DNA of 64,000 nucleotides from Tharpella sp964457755 (lineage in GTDB: Bacteria > Desulfobacterota > Anaeroferrophillalia > Anaeroferrophillales > Tharpellaceae): positions 12,608 to 76,607 of the forward strand of contig CAYWGC010000009.1 of assembly GCA_964457755.1 (NCBI GenBank). The letters are read 5' to 3'. The notes below the pieces were generated by a model. That model searched no databases and was not told the origin of the DNA. It saw nothing but the letters and a program-made list of their open reading frames with translations. The translations under genes and the position numbers were made by a program. This document shows positions 55,626-64,000 of this stretch, in pieces. Positions within the stretch are counted from its first letter, which is position 1. Every line of letters starts with the position of its first letter.

Positions 55626-56918
55626 TTGAATTTTCTCTTCTATTTTTTCATCCTCATCTCATTTCTGGTCGCCGGCTGGCGTCAGGTTACCTGGATTCCA
55701 GTAAACGGAGTTCCCGAACCATTAACAGCCTTAACTGCAACCATCGTCAATACGGCTGGTGATGCGGTACAGCTGGCCCTGGGCCTAGTCGGGGTTATGG
55801 CGCTTTTTCTCGGCCTTATGAAAGTTGCCGAAGAGGGCGGCCTCTTAAAGCTTGCCGCCCGGGGCATTCGCCCCCTGCTGATTCGCCTTTTTCCAGAAGT
55901 CCCGGCAGACCATCCGGCCATGGGGGCGATGGTTATGAATATGGCGGCTAATCTGCTGGGCCTCGGCAATGCCGCCACGCCTTTCGGTATTAAGGCGATG
56001 CAGGAGCTTGAAACCTTAAATCCCGAACCGGGCCGGGCCACCGATGCGATGGCCCTGTTTCTGGCAATCAATACCTCCAGTATCACCTTGCTGCCCACCG
56101 GCGTCATCGCTTTGCGAGCCGCCGCGGGCTCGACCAATGCCGCCGGGATTCTCCCGACAACCCTCTGCGCCACCCTTTTTTCGACCGTCACGGCAATCTT
56201 TTTCGCCAAACTCCTGGCCCGACTGGGGCGCCGAAAAACTGCAAACCGAACTCATAACAAAAATGCTGAAAAATCAACTGGCAACCTGGCCCCGGCGGGG
56301 TCCATCACCGTCCAGCACGACCTCTCACTGTGGAAAACAATGGCTGTAATTGGAATTCTCGTTGCTCTGATCCCCTTAATGGTTATCTACGGCCAGAATA
56401 TTTCCGGCTGGATTGTTCCCGGCCTGATGGTCTCGCTCCTCACTTTTGGTATCTGGCAAAAAGTTCCGGTCTACGAAGCTTTTGTCAGCGGTGCCAAAGA
56501 CGGTTTTCAGGTGGCGATCAAAATTATTCCTTACCTGGTAGCCATCATGGTCGCCATCGGCATGCTCCGCGGCAGTGGGGTTATGGAGATCGTAGCTGAC
56601 AGCATCGGCCACTATACCGCCGCCCTGGGAATGCCGGCCGAAGCCCTGCCGATGGCAATTTTACGCCCCTTGTCAGGTTCCGGTGCCTATGGTATTCTGG
56701 CGGCAACCATTAACAACCCGGCCATCGGCCCGGACAGCTACACCGGTTATCTGGTCTCAACCCTGCAGGGCTCAACCGAAACCACTTTTTACGTGATGGC
56801 TGTCTATTTTGGTGCCGTCCAGATTAAAAAAGTACGTCACACCCTGGCCGCCGGTCTTTTAGCTGACCTGGCCGGGGTTATCGGCGCCATAATAGCCTGC
56901 AAAATATTCTTACAATAA
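55626..56918 (+). CDS. Fused SpmA/SpmB nucleoside-recognition membrane protein
   Basis: 430 residues with two homologous Gate/nucleoside-recognition halves: the first with NMAANLLGLGNAATPFGIKAM and NTSSITLLPTG (SpmA-like), the second with ILRPLSGSGAYGIL and STETTFYVMAVYFGAV (SpmB-like). About ten membrane helices. SpmA and SpmB affect spore core dehydration in Bacillus; fused forms in non-sporeformers are putative transporters. The TTG start has no clear Shine-Dalgarno. Confidence 0.82.
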   Translation: MNFLFYFFILISFLVAGWRQVTWIPVNGVPEPLTALTATIVNTAGDAVQLALGLVGVMALFLGLMKVAEEGGLLKLAARGIRPLLIRLFPEVPADHPAMGAMVMNMAANLLGLGNAATPFGIKAMQELETLNPEPGRATDAMALFLAINTSSITLLPTGVIALRAAAGSTNAAGILPTTLCATLFSTVTAIFFAKLLARLGRRKTANRTHNKNAEKSTGNLAPAGSITVQHDLSLWKTMAVIGILVALIPLMVIYGQNISGWIVPGLMVSLLTFGIWQKVPVYEAFVSGAKDGFQVAIKIIPYLVAIMVAIGMLRGSGVMEIVADSIGHYTAALGMPAEALPMAILRPLSGSGAYGILAATINNPAIGPDSYTGYLVSTLQGSTETTFYVMAVYFGAVQIKKVRHTLAAGLLADLAGVIGAIIACKIFLQ

Positions 56919-56962
56919 CCTCTTAACAGCAGAGAGACTTCAGTCATCAAACAAACAGCTTT

Positions 56963-56994
56963 ACTGCCCACTGCAGACTACCCACTGCCCACTG
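56963..56994. repeat. Heptad tandem repeat (ACTGCCC family)
   Basis: Units ACTGCCC, ACTGCAG, ACTACCC, ACTGCCC, ACTG in 7-bp steps; the reverse complement of the CAGTGGG type at 45 kb. Intergenic between the SpmAB-like gene and a small membrane-protein gene. Confidence 0.8.
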
Positions 56995-57003
56995 AAAAAG
57001 ACC

Positions 57004-57285
57004 ATGCCTAACTGGTTCTGGACATTCATGCTTTTTGTTTTTGCCATCCACTTTCTGGTTTTTGCCTGGATGGCGGTAAAACGACGCCGTCTCGCCTCAA
57101 CTTTTGCAGCAGGCGCTTTTTTTCTTCTCTTTCTGGCGATTGCGGTACGACTCTGGTTACCGGAGAGTTACCTGTTAGGAATTCGTGCATACTGGTTTCT
57201 AAGAATTCCAGCCTGGATACTGGCTCTGGCTGGCCTTTCCTCGGCTTGGCACCAACGCCAGCAAAAAAACCAAGAAAATGGATAA
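57004..57285 (+). CDS. Small membrane protein of unknown function
   Basis: 93 residues with three predicted membrane segments (FWTFMLFVFAIHFLVFAWMA, LASTFAAGAFFLLFLAIAV, FLRIPAWILALAGL) and a basic KRRR between the first two. No family recognised. It lies between SpmAB and the sirtuin on the same strand, 21 bases before the latter. Confidence 0.65.
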   Translation: MPNWFWTFMLFVFAIHFLVFAWMAVKRRRLASTFAAGAFFLLFLAIAVRLWLPESYLLGIRAYWFLRIPAWILALAGLSSAWHQRQQKNQENG

Positions 57286-57306
57286 TTCCTGAAAGGAGGA
57301 TAAAAA

Positions 57307-58005
57307 ATGAAAAACTTTAAAAATATCGTCTTTTTCTCCGGCGCCGGTCTTTCGGTTGAAAGTGGAATTCCGACCTACAGAGGAGAGGGCGGCATCTGGA
57401 AGAACTATAACTATCAAGAATACGCCTGCCAGGAAGCTTTCGCCAGAGACCCGGAAAAAGTCTGGGATTTCCACGATAAACGTCGAGCTCTGATCAAAAG
57501 CTGCAATCCCAACTCCGCTCACAAGATCATCACCAGAGTCCAGCAGGAACACCCCCAGACAACTATTATCACCCAGAACATCGATGGCCTGCATCAACGA
57601 GCCGGAACTAAAGATGTCATCGAACTCCACGGTAGTATCTGGCGTTTACGTTGCCCGGAAAGTGATGCAATAAAAGAAAATTTTGAGGTTCCTTTGCCCC
57701 AGAGAAGGTGCGCAAACAACTCCTGGTGGCGGCCCGATATCGTCTGGTTTGGTGACCCTTTGCGCGAGGAGACTATCCAAGCCGCTCTCAACGCCCTGCA
57801 ACAATGCGACCTTTTCTTATGTATCGGAACCTCGGCCGTTGTCTACCCAGCCGCACAGATGCCGCAAATCGCCATTGACAACGGTGCACAAACTATCGAA
57901 ATCAACCCTGAAACAACGCCTATCTCCAACCTCTTTAAGCGCCGTATGCAAACCTCTGCCAGCCGCGCCTTAAAAGAACTCTTTCCGGAATTTGCCGACG
58001 CTTAA
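57307..58005 (+). CDS. Sir2-family NAD-dependent protein deacylase
   Basis: 232 residues. NAD-binding GAGLSVESGIPTYRG, TQNIDGLHQRAG and the catalytic His in ELHGSIWRLRC. The class III substrate motif YxxR of CobB is FHDKR here, with His in place of Tyr. Only two of the four usual zinc cysteines remain (LRCPES and RRCANN), so the zinc site may be lost. AAAGGAGG precedes the ATG. Confidence 0.85.
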   Translation: MKNFKNIVFFSGAGLSVESGIPTYRGEGGIWKNYNYQEYACQEAFARDPEKVWDFHDKRRALIKSCNPNSAHKIITRVQQEHPQTTIITQNIDGLHQRAGTKDVIELHGSIWRLRCPESDAIKENFEVPLPQRRCANNSWWRPDIVWFGDPLREETIQAALNALQQCDLFLCIGTSAVVYPAAQMPQIAIDNGAQTIEINPETTPISNLFKRRMQTSASRALKELFPEFADA

Positions 58006-58122
58006 ACTCGACACCAGTCTCCTTTATAAAAAATCAATTATAGACATATTTAAAAAGTCGTGCTATCAGGCTTTGCCTGAAATTTGTTGCCTGCCAACTT
58101 GTGATACTTCAAGGAATTAAAC

Positions 58123-60279
58123 ATGACCATTGCATCAATCAGCTACCAGAAAGTAAAAATCGATAAAGGCTATACCGACCGCCTCCTGGAAATCAACTTG
58201 AGTGACCGAACCATGGTCGTTAAAGAGATCCCGCAAAAGACCAGAGAGATGTTTGTCGGGGGCCGGGGTTACTGTTTGAAAATGGTCTACGATGGCACTA
58301 CAGCCGCAACCCGCTACGACAGTCCGGAGAATGTCCTGGCTTTTGCGGGTGGCCCTTTTTGCGGGGAGAGCAGTTTTGCCGGAACCGGCAAATTCATTAT
58401 CGGCTCAATCTCACCTTTGACTGGGACTTTCTGTGACTCCAACGTCGGCGGCTACTTCTTTCCATTAGTCAAAAATGCCGGTTTTGACGCGATCACCGTA
58501 ACCGGCAAATCGATTGATGATGTAATGATTTTTATTGATGATGAAGCGGGCACAATCAGCCTCAAAGAGGCACCCAAAACCGATAGTTCTCTGCTTGAAG
58601 CCGAAAACCTGGTCGAGAAGTGGCGGGGAGAGAGTAAAGCTAAATCGATCGCCTTTGTTAATGCCGGAATCGGCAGTAAAAATACTTTTTTCGGCTGCAT
58701 CAACAGTGTCTACTACGACGTTCCCCGGCAACGTTGCCGGGCCAAACAGGCAGGCCGGGGCGGCATGGGGACAATCATGCGCGATAAAGGTTTATGGGGA
58801 ATCGTTGTCAAAGGCAGTCTCGGCGGGGCTAACCGCAACCAGGCCGTAGATAAAAAAGGGGTGCGAAACGCAGGCACAGATCTGCGCAAGGTTATCCGCG
58901 ACGTTGACCCCAACGAACTGCGCCTCGCCCAGCAGGGCACCACAAGTCTGCTCGATATGATGAATAATCATGACATTCTGCCGGTTAACAACTATAAATT
59001 TGGCCGTGATGATCGCCAGGTTATGGTTTCCGGCAAAATCTTTGAAGAGAAAATTTTTGACCAGAACTACCCGGACGGCTGTTTTGCCGGCTGCACCCTC
59101 TCCTGCACTAAAGGTTGCGAAGCCCACACCCTGACCACCGGCCCTTTCGCCGGAAAAACCGTCCCGGTAGATGGGCCCGAATATGAGACCGCGGCAGCGA
59201 TTACCAATCTTGGGATTTTTGAAATCCCGGCAATCATGGAGTACGCCTGGTATTGTGATGAATACGCTCTGGATACAATCAGTACCGGCGTGGTTATCGC
59301 ATTTCTCATCGAAGCCTTCCAGCAGGGCCACCTGACCAAGGAAGATACTGACGGTATTGAATTAAAATGGGATGACAAAGAGACTATCTTTGATCTGCTC
59401 CACAATATGGCCGCCGGCAGGGGAAGTTTTGCCGGTGAAGTCGGCCACGGTATCCGCCATATGAAAACTTGGGTCAGTGAGCGCGCCGCCGCCAGAAACG
59501 GCAACGATAAAAATAAGATCATGCGGGAGCTGGAACTTTTCGGGATGGAGAGTAAAGGCCTCGAATTCTCTATGTATATCACCAAAGAGTCGCTGGCCCA
59601 ACAGGGCGGTTACGGCTTTGCCCTGAAAGGCCCCCAACACGACGAATCGTGGCTTATCGCCTTAGATCAGATCAAAAATGAAATGCCGAGTTTCGCCGAG
59701 AAAGCGGCCGCCTTAAGATGGTTCCCCCTATTTCGCACCTGGTTTAATATCGCCGGACTCTGCAAACTGCCGTGGATCGATGTACGCCATCCCGATGCTG
59801 CTAAAACCGCCGACCCGGCCAAAAACCTGCCCACAGTTGACTGCTATCTTGAACTTGTCAACTCAACCCTGGGCACTGAGAAAACCCTCGACGATCTCTT
59901 AAACGAATCAGAGCGCTGCTATCTTCTCCATAAACTCATCAATCTGCGGCAGGGTTTCGGCACCCGCATTCACGACCGCATCCCGCTGCGCGCCATGGCC
60001 CCGGTTTTTGCCGACGAATTTGCCTCGCGCCGGGAGTACTACGTCAACAACCTCAAAGAGAACACTGATATTAAAATAAATGGCCAGGATGATGCCGAAC
60101 TCCTGCAAAACCTACAAGATCATCGTCGGCAACAATACGAGATCTTGACCGATACCGTCTATGCCGAAAAAGGTTTTGACTTAAACGGTATTCCCTTGGA
60201 CGAGACCTTGCAGAGATTGGGATTTGAAGAATCCGAATATCAGGAAATCATCAACCAGGCCCGCCAGCAGAGCGCTTAA
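58123..60279 (+). CDS. Aldehyde ferredoxin oxidoreductase family protein
   Basis: Tungsten-pterin enzyme family. The N-terminal AOR domain (GGRGYCLKMVYDG, AGGPFCGESSFAGTGKF, SPLTGTFCDSNVGG) is followed by the cluster region CFAGCTLSCTKGC and a helical C-terminal part. At 718 residues it is longer than classic AOR (about 605). The four cysteines there are spaced three apart, unlike the CxxCxxxC of Pyrococcus AOR. Substrate not predictable; no ferredoxin or pterin gene is adjacent. A short TCAGGC-TTTG-CCTGA-like hairpin lies in the upstream gap (58066-58080). Confidence 0.88.
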   Translation: MTIASISYQKVKIDKGYTDRLLEINLSDRTMVVKEIPQKTREMFVGGRGYCLKMVYDGTTAATRYDSPENVLAFAGGPFCGESSFAGTGKFIIGSISPLTGTFCDSNVGGYFFPLVKNAGFDAITVTGKSIDDVMIFIDDEAGTISLKEAPKTDSSLLEAENLVEKWRGESKAKSIAFVNAGIGSKNTFFGCINSVYYDVPRQRCRAKQAGRGGMGTIMRDKGLWGIVVKGSLGGANRNQAVDKKGVRNAGTDLRKVIRDVDPNELRLAQQGTTSLLDMMNNHDILPVNNYKFGRDDRQVMVSGKIFEEKIFDQNYPDGCFAGCTLSCTKGCEAHTLTTGPFAGKTVPVDGPEYETAAAITNLGIFEIPAIMEYAWYCDEYALDTISTGVVIAFLIEAFQQGHLTKEDTDGIELKWDDKETIFDLLHNMAAGRGSFAGEVGHGIRHMKTWVSERAAARNGNDKNKIMRELELFGMESKGLEFSMYITKESLAQQGGYGFALKGPQHDESWLIALDQIKNEMPSFAEKAAALRWFPLFRTWFNIAGLCKLPWIDVRHPDAAKTADPAKNLPTVDCYLELVNSTLGTEKTLDDLLNESERCYLLHKLINLRQGFGTRIHDRIPLRAMAPVFADEFASRREYYVNNLKENTDIKINGQDDAELLQNLQDHRRQQYEILTDTVYAEKGFDLNGIPLDETLQRLGFEESEYQEIINQARQQSA

Positions 60280-60394
60280 AGTTTACGCACTTTTAAACCT
60301 CACATGAGCCTCTACCAACCGGAGATGATCTAAAACTATTGCAGGGTGGGCACTACCCACCATTTCAGGGTAAACGCTTGCTTAATGGCGAGAC

Positions 60395-60850
60395 TCATAG
60401 GTTCTCACGACGAAGCAATTGCACGACCTCGTCAAGTTGGTGCAGAAAACGTGAACGATCACGTTTATTTTGCGGGGGCGGCCCACCGGTGATCTCGCCG
60501 CCGTCACGAAGTTCCGCCAGCAGATCACGAGTGGCAACGGCATCGCCAATATTATTTTCCGTAAACGGCTTTCCGGTTGAACCAATAACCCGGGCCCCTT
60601 TCTTCAAGCAACGACTCGCAAGAGGGATATCAGCGGTAACCACGATGTCAAAAGCTTGCACATGGTCAACAATCCAATCATCAGCCGCATCAAAACCACC
60701 CCCAACAACTTCGAGAGTGATGCCGCGTTCATTCGGGGTTCGCATCCAGGAGTTGGCCACCAAGGTCACATCAAGGTTATAACGACTGGCGACCCGATAA
60801 ACTTCCGGTTTGACCGGGCAGGCATCGGCATCGACAAAGATATGCAGCAT
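60395..60850 (-). CDS. UPF0178 family protein (YaiI/YqxD)
   Basis: 151 residues with IFVDADACPVKPEVYRVA, the DDWIVDHVQAFDIVVTADIPLA motif and the C-terminal FLHQLDEVVQ. PIN-like fold, unknown function; DUF188. AGGTGGG lies seven bases before the ATG at 60850. Converges on the AOR gene; a GGTGGG-CACTA-CCCACC hairpin lies between them near 60345-60361. Confidence 0.88.
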   Translation of the reverse strand: MLHIFVDADACPVKPEVYRVASRYNLDVTLVANSWMRTPNERGITLEVVGGGFDAADDWIVDHVQAFDIVVTADIPLASRCLKKGARVIGSTGKPFTENNIGDAVATRDLLAELRDGGEITGGPPPQNKRDRSRFLHQLDEVVQLLRRENL

Positions 60851-60882
60851 ATAAAATCCCACCTTTATAGCTTAAGAAAACC

Positions 60883-61992
60883 TTAAAGAATCTCTCTTAA
60901 AGCTTTAAGTACACGCTCTACATTTTCCGGTCTGGCAGTATGTCCCATCAAACCGATACGCCAAATTTGTCCGGCTAACGGACCTAAACCGGCCCCGATT
61001 TCAATCTTATAATCAGTCAACAAACGCCTACGTACAGCCGCTTCATCGACACCTTCAGGGATTTTTACTGCATTGAGCATCGGCAGCCGGCAGGATTCAT
61101 CCACCAGCATCTCCAAACCTAAACTTTCAAGTCCTCTCACCAACATTTTATGCATCTCCAGATGACGACTATAGACCGATTGTGGGCCTTCCTGGAGAAT
61201 GAGATAGAGCGCTTGATAGAGACCATAGAGCATGTTCACCGGCGCCGTATGGTGATAAGCCCGACTTTTGCCTTCCCAGTAACCGGCAATCAGGCTCATA
61301 TCCAGATACCAATTAGGCACCTTACTCTGCCGGTTCATCAAGAGATCCACGGCTCGCACAGAAAAAGAGACCGGAGCCAGTCCTGGAGGGCAGGAGAGAC
61401 ATTTCTGACTAGCGCTGTAGAGGGCATCGATCCCCCACTTATCCATCGAGACTTCCATGCCGCCGAAACTGGTAACCGCATCAACCAGATAAAGGGTATC
61501 GAGACCGGCTAACAGCGCCCCGACCTCCGCAACCGGATTACAGACCCCGGTTGAAGTCTCCGCATGAACTATCGCAACCAGCTTATATTTTTTCAATTCG
61601 AGCTTCTGCTTAACCGACTCAACCAGCACCGGCGTACCCCAATCAAATTCTAATACATCAACTTCCGCACCTAACCGCGTCGCGACCTCCGCCATGCGCA
61701 ACCCAAAGACCCCATTCTTCAAAATCAAAACGGCATCATCAGGCTCCACCAGGTTCACAAAAACAGCCTCCATCCCAGCCGAACCAGTACCGGAAAGCGG
61801 CATAGTCAGGGAATTTCGAGTCTCTAACAAAGCCTGTAACTGCGCCTTAATCCCATCCATTATTTTAATAAAATAGGGATCAAGATGGCCCAATGTTTTG
61901 CGGCTTAAAGCCTCATATACCTCTTCACTGACACAAGAAGGCCCAGGCCCCATGAGCAAAACTTCTTCAATACCATTTAATAGATTTCCCAT
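60883..61992 (-). CDS. Class V aminotransferase (serine/alanine-glyoxylate type)
   Basis: PLP enzyme of 369 residues: MGPGPSCVSEEVYEALS at the N-terminus, SGTGSAGMEAVFVNL, HAETSTGVCNPV, VDAVTSFGGME and the PLP lysine in SASQKCLSCPPGLAP. Similar to alanine-glyoxylate and serine-pyruvate aminotransferases; in anaerobes some act in serine or glycine metabolism. The next gene starts 33 bases after its stop. Confidence 0.87.
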   Translation of the reverse strand: MGNLLNGIEEVLLMGPGPSCVSEEVYEALSRKTLGHLDPYFIKIMDGIKAQLQALLETRNSLTMPLSGTGSAGMEAVFVNLVEPDDAVLILKNGVFGLRMAEVATRLGAEVDVLEFDWGTPVLVESVKQKLELKKYKLVAIVHAETSTGVCNPVAEVGALLAGLDTLYLVDAVTSFGGMEVSMDKWGIDALYSASQKCLSCPPGLAPVSFSVRAVDLLMNRQSKVPNWYLDMSLIAGYWEGKSRAYHHTAPVNMLYGLYQALYLILQEGPQSVYSRHLEMHKMLVRGLESLGLEMLVDESCRLPMLNAVKIPEGVDEAAVRRRLLTDYKIEIGAGLGPLAGQIWRIGLMGHTARPENVERVLKALREIL

Positions 61993-62233
61993 CTCAACAG
62001 ATTCCCTAAATCACAGATTCAAACCAACATGAAACAATATACTAAATCGGGATACCTTAATAATCAAGACTTTATTTTACCTCAAAGAAATCCTCCTCCG
62101 ACAAACAACGATACTATGCAGACATATAATATGATTGCATTTCGATGGCATACCATCGCATTTACAAAAACGCTTGATTAATAGGATCGTTGGTGATACA
62201 TTTAGACGTACAACAGACAACAGGAGATGTGAA

Positions 62234-62515
62234 ATGGGTAAACTATCAAATATTATTCCGGTGAGCGATTTGCGACAGGATGCCGCCAAGCTCCTAAAAC
62301 AATTAAAAAACACTAAAGAGCCTTTAATTATCACACAACGAGGGCGGGCAACAGCAGTGATATTAGGTGTTGATGCATATGATAAATTTGAACACGAAAA
62401 AGAGCTCTTACGTCTTTTGGCAAATGGAGAGAGGGAAATAGAAACGGGCAAAGGATATGATCTGGATACAGTCCTTGCCGAAGCCGACCTCCTTTTGGCT
62501 AAGGATCCCTCTTGA
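62234..62515 (+). CDS. Phd/YefM-family antitoxin
   Basis: 93 residues starting MGKLSNIIPVSDLRQDAAKL, with PLIITQRGRATAVILGVDAY, the family DNA-binding and dimer domain, and a C-terminal acidic toxin-binding helix. AGGAG lies seven bases upstream. The end overlaps the toxin start by TTGA. It should repress its own operon. Confidence 0.88.
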   Translation: MGKLSNIIPVSDLRQDAAKLLKQLKNTKEPLIITQRGRATAVILGVDAYDKFEHEKELLRLLANGEREIETGKGYDLDTVLAEADLLLAKDPS

Positions 62516-62802
62516 AAGTTCAATTTACCCCTTCTGCCAGAAAGCAATTTCTTGCTGGACTATCATATATCCAACGCGATAAACCTTCGGCAACAGTCAA
62601 CTTTCGGAATCGAACTGAAAAAATTTTACGCAGGATTGAGGACTTTCCTGAATCTGGAAGAATTATACCGGAATTTCCAGAGCTTCCCTATCGAGAAGTA
62701 ATCATTTCACCATATCGGTTTTTTTACAAAATTAAAATTGATGTCATCTGGATTATTGCAGTGTGGCATGGAGCACAGCTTCCAAAGGAGCCGGCATTTT
62801 AG
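62512..62802 (+). CDS. ParE/RelE-family toxin
   Basis: 96 residues with the RelE/ParE fold pattern: FTPSARKQFLAGLSYIQRD, FPESGRIIPEFPELPYREV and YRFFYKIKIDVIWIIAVWHG. SGRxxPEF/YR is typical of ParE rather than RelE. TTG start overlapping the antitoxin stop. Target (gyrase or ribosome) cannot be told from sequence. Confidence 0.85.
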   Translation: MKVQFTPSARKQFLAGLSYIQRDKPSATVNFRNRTEKILRRIEDFPESGRIIPEFPELPYREVIISPYRFFYKIKIDVIWIIAVWHGAQLPKEPAF

Positions 62803-62960
62803 CGCCAACAATCATACCACCGAGAAAACTCGCCGCCATCCTCAAGGCACCGGACATCCGTTTTCTTGACTTATAAGAACCAAGATCAAGAACTATAAGC
62901 GAACCACGTAAGGCACCAACCCCAAAAGATCGGTGACTTATAGTAACGTTATTTCAGATA

Positions 62961-63347
62961 CTAATTCACCCGACCGAAAGCGGCGGTAAAGAGAAACAGG
63001 TCAATATTATCAACCTGGCCGTCACCATTCAGATCAAAAGGACAAGGTGAAAGCTCCGAACAGTCCTGGCGTCCGTAAGCTTCAGCAAAGGCTCTCATGT
63101 CACTACCATCAGCATCGCCGTCACCATCGGGGTCGGCGAGCAAGAACGGCAATTCATCGACAGAGGTTGGGTCACTGTTGGAAAGAAACTCTCTCAAATT
63201 GGAGAAGAGATCACCGTCGTAGTCTTCAAATGCAGTAAAGATGCTGTTTTTAAAATGCTCAGCTTCCCACCAATCACGATTGCCTCTGACAACTATAGTG
63301 ATGCCAGCGGCATCACCCCTCCCGTTTGGTATGGCGTCAGTAATCAG
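62961..63347 (-). pseudogene. C-terminal fragment of a dockerin/EF-hand type secreted protein
   Basis: The clear part (about 62961-63240) has FSNLREFLSNSDPTSVDELP and two calcium-loop repeats, DPDGDGDADGSDMRAF and DLNGDGQVDNIDLFLF, followed by AAFGRVN and stop: the typical end of a dockerin-like protein. Upstream the frame stays open to a stop at 63348 but has no start and overlaps a plus-strand fragment. The body of the gene is missing. Confidence 0.6.
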
Positions 63348-63464
63348 TTATTTAATTCCGCTGACGCAATGGTGGCCGGCAGCCTGGATTCCTGGACTGA
63401 GTGTGCCCACCAGTTCAGCTTGCACGCTTGGGCCCGAACGACGGACGGCTATAACTATTATTAA
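63255..63464 (+). pseudogene. Fragment of a large secreted protein repeat
   Basis: The 69-residue frame FPPITIASDNYSDASG..WYGVSNQLFNSADAMVAGSL..FSLHAWARTTDGYNYY has the look of a repeated extracellular domain found in large adhesin-like proteins, ending at TAA. There is no signal peptide or ribosome site. It overlaps the dockerin fragment by about 90 bases, where one frame must be chance. Low certainty. Confidence 0.35.
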
Positions 63465-63505
63465 GCGCAGCGAGTTCAACAACCACTATTTTTTCTTCTT
63501 TCAGT

Positions 63506-63967
63506 TTGATCTTTACAATCTCCTTTAGCCAGGCAGCAACCATCTATGTATCATCCTCTGACACCTATCAAAGCATCCAGGCCGCCGTTGATGCCGCCCA
63601 AAGTGGTGATGAAATCATCGTCCGAGACGGCACTTACCAGGAAAACATCCTGGTCCATAAAAGTTTAACTATCCGCTCGGAGAACAGTCGGCTCACAACT
63701 TTTATTGAAGCCGCAAATCCGGCTCTGAATGTGGTTGAAATTATTGCTAACCAGGTAAATATCGAAGGGTTTTCAATCTCCGGTGGCAGCGCTTTGGATG
63801 TCTGCGGCATTCTTCTTGGCCGAACGCTTGCAGATGTTGGAGTCGGGGGCTGTCAGATAAGCCATAACCGGGTCGGTTTCGACAGCAGTCACAAAAATTG
63901 TTATGGCATCTATATCTACAGGGAAAACAATAATACTCTGCTTAACCCATGTTTAACAAGATTTTAG
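63506..63967 (+). pseudogene. N-terminal fragment of a right-handed beta-helix (pectate-lyase-like) protein
   Basis: Signal-peptide-like LIFTISFSQAATIYV, then QSIQAAVDAAQSGDEIIVRD, GTYQENILVHKSLTIRS and IEGFSISGG, the DUF1565/NosD-type start of a beta-helix surface protein. The frame stops at 63965 after YRENNNT, where more coils are expected. No ATG exists at the front; only a TTG. Both ends look broken. Confidence 0.55.
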
Positions 63968-64000
63968 CTGATTTGTCCATTTTTGGCATTTTTAGAGCGA

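Noticed and set aside
60345..60361. Terminator between AOR and UPF0178
   Set aside because: The GGTGGG-CACTA-CCCACC hairpin is perfect but has no T run on either strand; noted as a hairpin only.

Overview
The window comes from a Gram-negative, probably anaerobic bacterium that looks like a member of the Desulfobacterota (former Deltaproteobacteria). The evidence is a multihaem/cytochrome b remnant, a tungsten-type aldehyde ferredoxin oxidoreductase, a DUF39 homocysteine-synthesis protein, a fused SpmA/SpmB-like protein, GEMM-type riboswitch sequences next to VPxPA-CTERM surface proteins, and a complete Wsp-like chemosensory cluster. This placement is inferred from gene content; no rRNA or tRNA gene was seen.

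Layout. 0-16.4 kb is mainly housekeeping on the minus strand: wecB, truA, greA, carB, then lepA-lepB-pyrR-pyrB-pyrC-carA, and argS followed by a SPOR protein. lpxH lies on the plus strand between carA and carB. 16.5-19.7 kb is a FecR / OmpA-like / CHASE2-HD-GYP operon. 19.7-24.9 kb holds ExbB, ExbD, a TonB-like protein, an FtsB-like protein and a large Cache/PAS hybrid histidine kinase. 25-27.8 kb has a structured element, a KamA-family aminomutase, a divergent glutamine synthetase and a truncated antitoxin. 28-35.6 kb has a large TPR protein, the DUF39 protein, ybeY, phoH, a DegT aminotransferase and a nucleosidase. 35.6-45 kb is a Wsp-like cluster: CheW, CheR-TPR, CheW, MCP, CheA-REC, REC-GGDEF, CheB. 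45-51 kb has a radical-SAM photolyase-like protein with a ParB-like partner, nadB and a PAS hybrid kinase. 51-55.4 kb is a decaying surface-protein island. 55.4-62.8 kb carries DUF6485, SpmAB, a sirtuin, the AOR, UPF0178, a class V aminotransferase and a Phd/ParE toxin-antitoxin pair. 62.9-64 kb is a patchwork of fragments of secreted proteins.

The most interesting region is 51.6-55.2 kb. Two related promoter plus cyclic-dinucleotide (GEMM-I-like) riboswitch units face each other. The right one is complete, with a terminator that uses the 3' end of the aptamer. The left one has lost the aptamer 3' end and is fused to the tail of a VPxPA-CTERM gene. The intact riboswitch leads into a collapsed 22-codon reading frame and then a VPxPA-CTERM gene with a TGA in its signal peptide. 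Between them is an intact papain-like protease fused to an alpha/beta hydrolase. The Wsp-like cluster (GGDEF output) and the HD-GYP protein in the same window could make and degrade the signal this riboswitch reads.

A second theme is a set of intergenic tandem repeats with a strict 7-bp period (AGTNNNC-like, AAAGTTC and ATTACGA families) at about nine places, including a gene end, a promoter spacer and an imperfect hairpin between carB and lpxH.
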